Shown here in pieces: positions 5,647-7,984 of a stretch of DNA of 7,984 nucleotides. The DNA lies in NCBI GenBank assembly GCA_030620375.1, contig JAUXEW010000133.1, positions 1 through 7,984 of the forward strand, given 5' to 3'. The stretch is from Desulfobacteraceae bacterium (lineage in GTDB: Bacteria; Desulfobacterota; Desulfobacteria; Desulfobacterales; UBA5616). Within the stretch, counting starts at the first letter, position 1. The number at the start of each line of letters is the position of its first letter. The notes under the pieces were generated by a model, which had not been told where the DNA came from, searched no databases, and saw only the letters and a program-made list of their open reading frames with translations. The position numbers were made by a program, and so were the translations under genes.

Positions 5647-6747
5647 TTATTCTTTCCGGTATGGTGGGGCCTGCCCCTGAATTTCAGGTGGTATTTCACT
5701 GCTCGTAAGGTCTCCGTCATAAAGGGCACGATGCTCAGGCGGCATGGCGGCCAGTCGTTCCTCCACCTTTTCCGGAGAGACCACATCCAGAGAACCGTCC
5801 TCATTCTGTACGACCACACCGCCCTCGGCCAGGAGTTTGTACCGGCGCTTTCGCTCATCCTTGTCCGGAACACAAACAATCTGACAGTTGCCGCAGGTGG
5901 TGTACAGTTTGTCGTCCATCATGGAATGATACCTGCCGCCCTCCCCTTCCGGCCGCCGACCATACAGGGAGCCTGCGGCCATCATCAATGGCAGGAAAGC
6001 CTCATCTTCATCCGGAATCAAAAAACGTGCCGGCGACCAGGTAGACCACTTGCCGGAACGATGAAGACCCGCATTTCCTCCGCAAACATACTGACACCTC
6101 ATATAGGTTCGCCGGGCAGCATAGGAAAAGGTTCGCCCGCCCAGGCTCACATGTGTCATTTCTTTAGGGCTCATCAATCCTGATGCGCATACACCCGAGC
6201 ATATCCGGCACTCATCGCAATAATTGTCCTCCTGAATCAAAGGCTCCGTGGGTAGAAGTTCGGCGCTTGTAACTACCCCACCCAAAATAAGGCACGCACC
6301 GTGTTCTTCATCGATCACATTGCCGGACCACCCGAAAGATACCACACCGGAAGCCACAGCCAGGTAGCGGAGGCTGATCGGGGGACACATGTCGAACCTT
6401 CCCATGGGCGTATCATCCCGGTACACATCATTAGCGGCCAGAGGAACGGCGGGAAATCCCCGCTGGGACATGTTATTGGCCAGTTTGACGCCGATACCGC
6501 TGGCAATGCTGTTGACCTTGTTGTATTCCCGTTCGTACGACAAACGGTCCTTTTTACCCAGATAGTCGGGTATCGGGCCCTGGTCCAGCGCCACGGCAAA
6601 GACGATTGCGGATTTGGCCCCGGGCATTACGGTCGCCAGATCCACAGACGGCGGTCCTCCGGCAAGGGTGTCCACCGTGGCAATACCGGATTTGAAGGCG
6701 CCTTCCAAAATGGGGTACGCCAATACGATTCGGGTCAAATTTTCCAT
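5647..6747 (-). CDS. QueG/RdhA-like double 4Fe-4S protein, 366 residues
   Basis: Relative of epoxyqueuosine reductase and the catalytic core of reductive dehalogenases. The core segment LAVASGVVSFGWSGN (129-143) and GGVVTSAELLPTEP (156-169) match the family pattern. The first Fe-S motif is C177-x2-C180-x2-C183-x3-C187, with further cysteines at 218 and 222, and the second is C285-x2-C288-x3-C292. The tail after residue 300 is charged and may be flexible. There is no Tat signal, unlike respiratory dehalogenases, so it is likely cytoplasmic. GAGGT 7 bases before ATG 6747 supports the start. It follows the crotonase gene by 78 bases and is probably co-transcribed with it, suggesting reduction of a CoA-linked or related organic substrate (inference). 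It is the intact counterpart of the gene at 1115-306. Confidence 0.8.
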   Translation of the reverse strand: MENLTRIVLAYPILEGAFKSGIATVDTLAGGPPSVDLATVMPGAKSAIVFAVALDQGPIPDYLGKKDRLSYEREYNKVNSIASGIGVKLANNMSQRGFPAVPLAANDVYRDDTPMGRFDMCPPISLRYLAVASGVVSFGWSGNVIDEEHGACLILGGVVTSAELLPTEPLIQEDNYCDECRICSGVCASGLMSPKEMTHVSLGGRTFSYAARRTYMRCQYVCGGNAGLHRSGKWSTWSPARFLIPDEDEAFLPLMMAAGSLYGRRPEGEGGRYHSMMDDKLYTTCGNCQIVCVPDKDERKRRYKLLAEGGVVVQNEDGSLDVVSPEKVEERLAAMPPEHRALYDGDLTSSEIPPEIQGQAPPYRKE

Positions 6748-6773
6748 TTTTCTACCTCGCTTTCATATTTCCC

Positions 6774-6817
6774 ATCACGCCATGGTGATACGGATGTCCC
6801 CAATATGCCCATATTGG
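6774..6817 (-). repeat. Two adjacent inverted repeats between the crotonase and Fe-S genes
   Basis: CCAATAT/ATATTGG (6800-6806 and 6811-6817, 4-base loop) lies shortly after the crotonase stop, and ATCAC/GTGAT (6774-6778 and 6785-6789) is closer to the next gene. Neither is followed by a T-run on the minus strand. They may form mRNA hairpins that adjust expression or processing between the two genes. Confidence 0.35.
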
Positions 6818-6825
6818 TCATCCCT

Positions 6826-7608
6826 TTACCTTCCGAACTTCGGCGGCCGCTTTTCCAGAAATGACCGCATCCCTTCCTGTATATCACCGGAATAAACGAC
6901 ACCCTGGATGAGCTCAGGTTCGCAGATAAACATATTGCCTAATCCCTCCATAGAAGCCCCCAGGGCTATTTTCTTGGTTATCCGGATGCATGTCGGGCTT
7001 TTGGACGCTATCTTGGACACAAACTCATGGGTGGCCTCCATCAGGGAGTCGTTAGGAACCACCTTGTTGGCCAGATTCAGCCGGTAAGCCTCTTGTGCGG
7101 AAACCGGTTCGCAAGTCATAACAATCTCCATAGCCTTGGAGGCGCCGACCAGCCGCACGAGCCGCGGAGTGCAGCCCCAGGTGTAGTAGGTTCCGACGTT
7201 GGTCTCAGGGACGAGATAATAGCTGTCCTCTGTCATAATACGAAAATCGCATGCCTGAGCCACGGCCATTCCAGCCCCGCATACCACGCCTTTCATGGCG
7301 CAAACCGTTATCTGTTCCAGGCTTTCTAAACTGCGCATCAGCTCATGGCCGTTCAGTTGCTGCTGACGGGCATCCTGAGGCGTTATTTCCCCTGTTCCCA
7401 GCTCGTTTATGTCGACGCCTGCCGAAAAGTGATCCCCCTCCGCTGTGAGGATGAGGAAGCGGGCAGAAAAGTTGTTACGAAGGGAATGCCAACAGTCGAT
7501 CATCTCTTCCATCATTTTATTACCGAAAAGATTGAGTGGGGGAACATTCAGAGAAACGGTGACCACCTCTCCGGATTGTTCATATTTTAGAGTTTCATAG
7601 TTGTTCAT
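6826..7608 (-). CDS. Crotonase (enoyl-CoA hydratase/isomerase) superfamily protein
   Basis: At 260 residues it has the usual crotonase length. Oxyanion-hole segments are DHFSAGVDI (59-67) and KGVVCGAGMAVAQACD (106-121), followed by YLVPETNVG (131-139) and the usual TPRLVRLVG with 'A.EIVMT' helix. The glutamate corresponding to rat enoyl-CoA hydratase Glu164 is present (Glu135), but the position of Glu144 is Ala115. Classic syn-hydration uses both glutamates, so this may be an isomerase, hydrolase, dehalogenase, or a hydratase acting on a special (for example alicyclic dienoyl) CoA ester. GGAGG 7 bases before ATG 7608 is a strong ribosome binding site. The gene leads a short transcription unit with the Fe-S protein at 6747 and the dehydratase stub. 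Confidence 0.85.
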   Translation of the reverse strand: MNNYETLKYEQSGEVVTVSLNVPPLNLFGNKMMEEMIDCWHSLRNNFSARFLILTAEGDHFSAGVDINELGTGEITPQDARQQQLNGHELMRSLESLEQITVCAMKGVVCGAGMAVAQACDFRIMTEDSYYLVPETNVGTYYTWGCTPRLVRLVGASKAMEIVMTCEPVSAQEAYRLNLANKVVPNDSLMEATHEFVSKIASKSPTCIRITKKIALGASMEGLGNMFICEPELIQGVVYSGDIQEGMRSFLEKRPPKFGR

Positions 7609-7984
7609 TTACTCGCCTCCATTAAATATAGAATGACTACATGGTTGTGAAAAAATGGTGGGCCAATGAATCTTTTTTTAGCTATAAAACAATAATGGAA
7701 GTTTGCTTTTTACGGTCTTTAGCATGGCAAAAGTGGCGGTGTGTGTCAACAACCATGTTGATACCGTATGTTATCAGGATCATTTTTTCAATCTACTGAA
7801 GTAACACATAATACCAACCCTTTCGGGCATAGAATCTCCGTTGGCATAAAATTTGCTGCTAAGTAGCATACGTCAGTTTAGAGATAAGCATCCATGGCCA
7901 CAGGGTGTGACGTTGATCTACTTTCAGAGGTGGTTACGATGCATATCATTTCAAGGGAATTGATGCTTGATACCTGCTGAACAG
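7609..7984. other. Upstream region of the crotonase gene, no convincing gene
   Basis: No frame on either strand gives a recognisable protein. On the minus strand a perfect TTGACA (7749-7744) is followed after 17 bases by a poor -10 (CATGCT), so it is only a weak promoter candidate for the crotonase gene. It overlaps an inverted repeat TCAACA-ACCA-TGTTGA (7746-7761). Ten bases of this region, ACAACCATGT (7749-7758), recur inverted at 7639-7648, close to the crotonase start, which could mean a pair of regulator sites. Confidence 0.3.

Noticed and set aside
7939..7980. Plus-strand ATG at 7939 with AGAGG upstream as the start of a gene leaving the window.
   Set aside because: The frame stops at TGA after 13 codons and the peptide is not recognisable.

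Overview
The window reads as a piece of an anaerobic deltaproteobacterial chromosome, probably a sulfate reducer of the Desulfobacterales type. This is inferred from the iron-sulfur protein content, a crotonase next to a degraded dehydratase gene, an apparent selenoprotein, and an intergenic repeat of a kind I remember from this group; no rRNA or marker gene confirms it. All genes except a fragment at the left edge lie on the minus strand, so the text below runs from right to left.

Right part (7984-5529): about 375 bases without a convincing gene, then a crotonase-family protein (7608-6826), a QueG/RdhA-like protein with two Fe-S cluster motifs (6747-5647), and a 22-codon remnant that looks like the start of a MaoC/FAS1-type dehydratase (5621-5553). 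These are spaced like an operon that has lost its last gene.

Middle part (5468-2309): a good sigma70-type promoter (TTGACT-N17-TAATAT) has one GACCGGTC operator in its spacer and a second one 31 bp downstream. It drives two tandem paralogues, each with a winged-helix-like N-terminus, a central cysteine-rich site and a C-terminal two-cluster ferredoxin domain. The first (5249-4176) is all-cysteine. The second (4118-2991) is split by one in-frame TGA at 3366-3368. The two proteins align without a gap in residue number across this codon, and the TGA falls exactly where the paralogue has Cys251. A stem-loop of the right size and distance for a bacterial SECIS follows it. I read this as a 375-residue selenoprotein that standard gene calling would break in two. 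A NemR-like TetR regulator follows, keeping the Cys/Lys pair that E. coli NemR uses to sense reactive electrophiles and chlorine species; it is the obvious candidate for the two operators.

Left part (2199-1): a small unrecognised open frame, a hydroxyethylthiazole kinase (thiM) with no TPP riboswitch, and a second QueG/RdhA-like protein. This last gene ends at a TAG (306-308), but the same frame continues for 51 codons and supplies a cysteine-rich second Fe-S motif that the 269-residue product lacks. This is a nonsense mutation or a recoded amber (possibly pyrrolysine) codon. An interspersed repeat and the C-terminus of a LamG-like protein on the plus strand close the window.

Working model (inference): an electrophile- or redox-responsive TetR protein controls a set of Fe-S/thiol/selenol proteins, flanked by two QueG/RdhA-like oxidoreductases and a crotonase. 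The substrate is not evident from the sequence.
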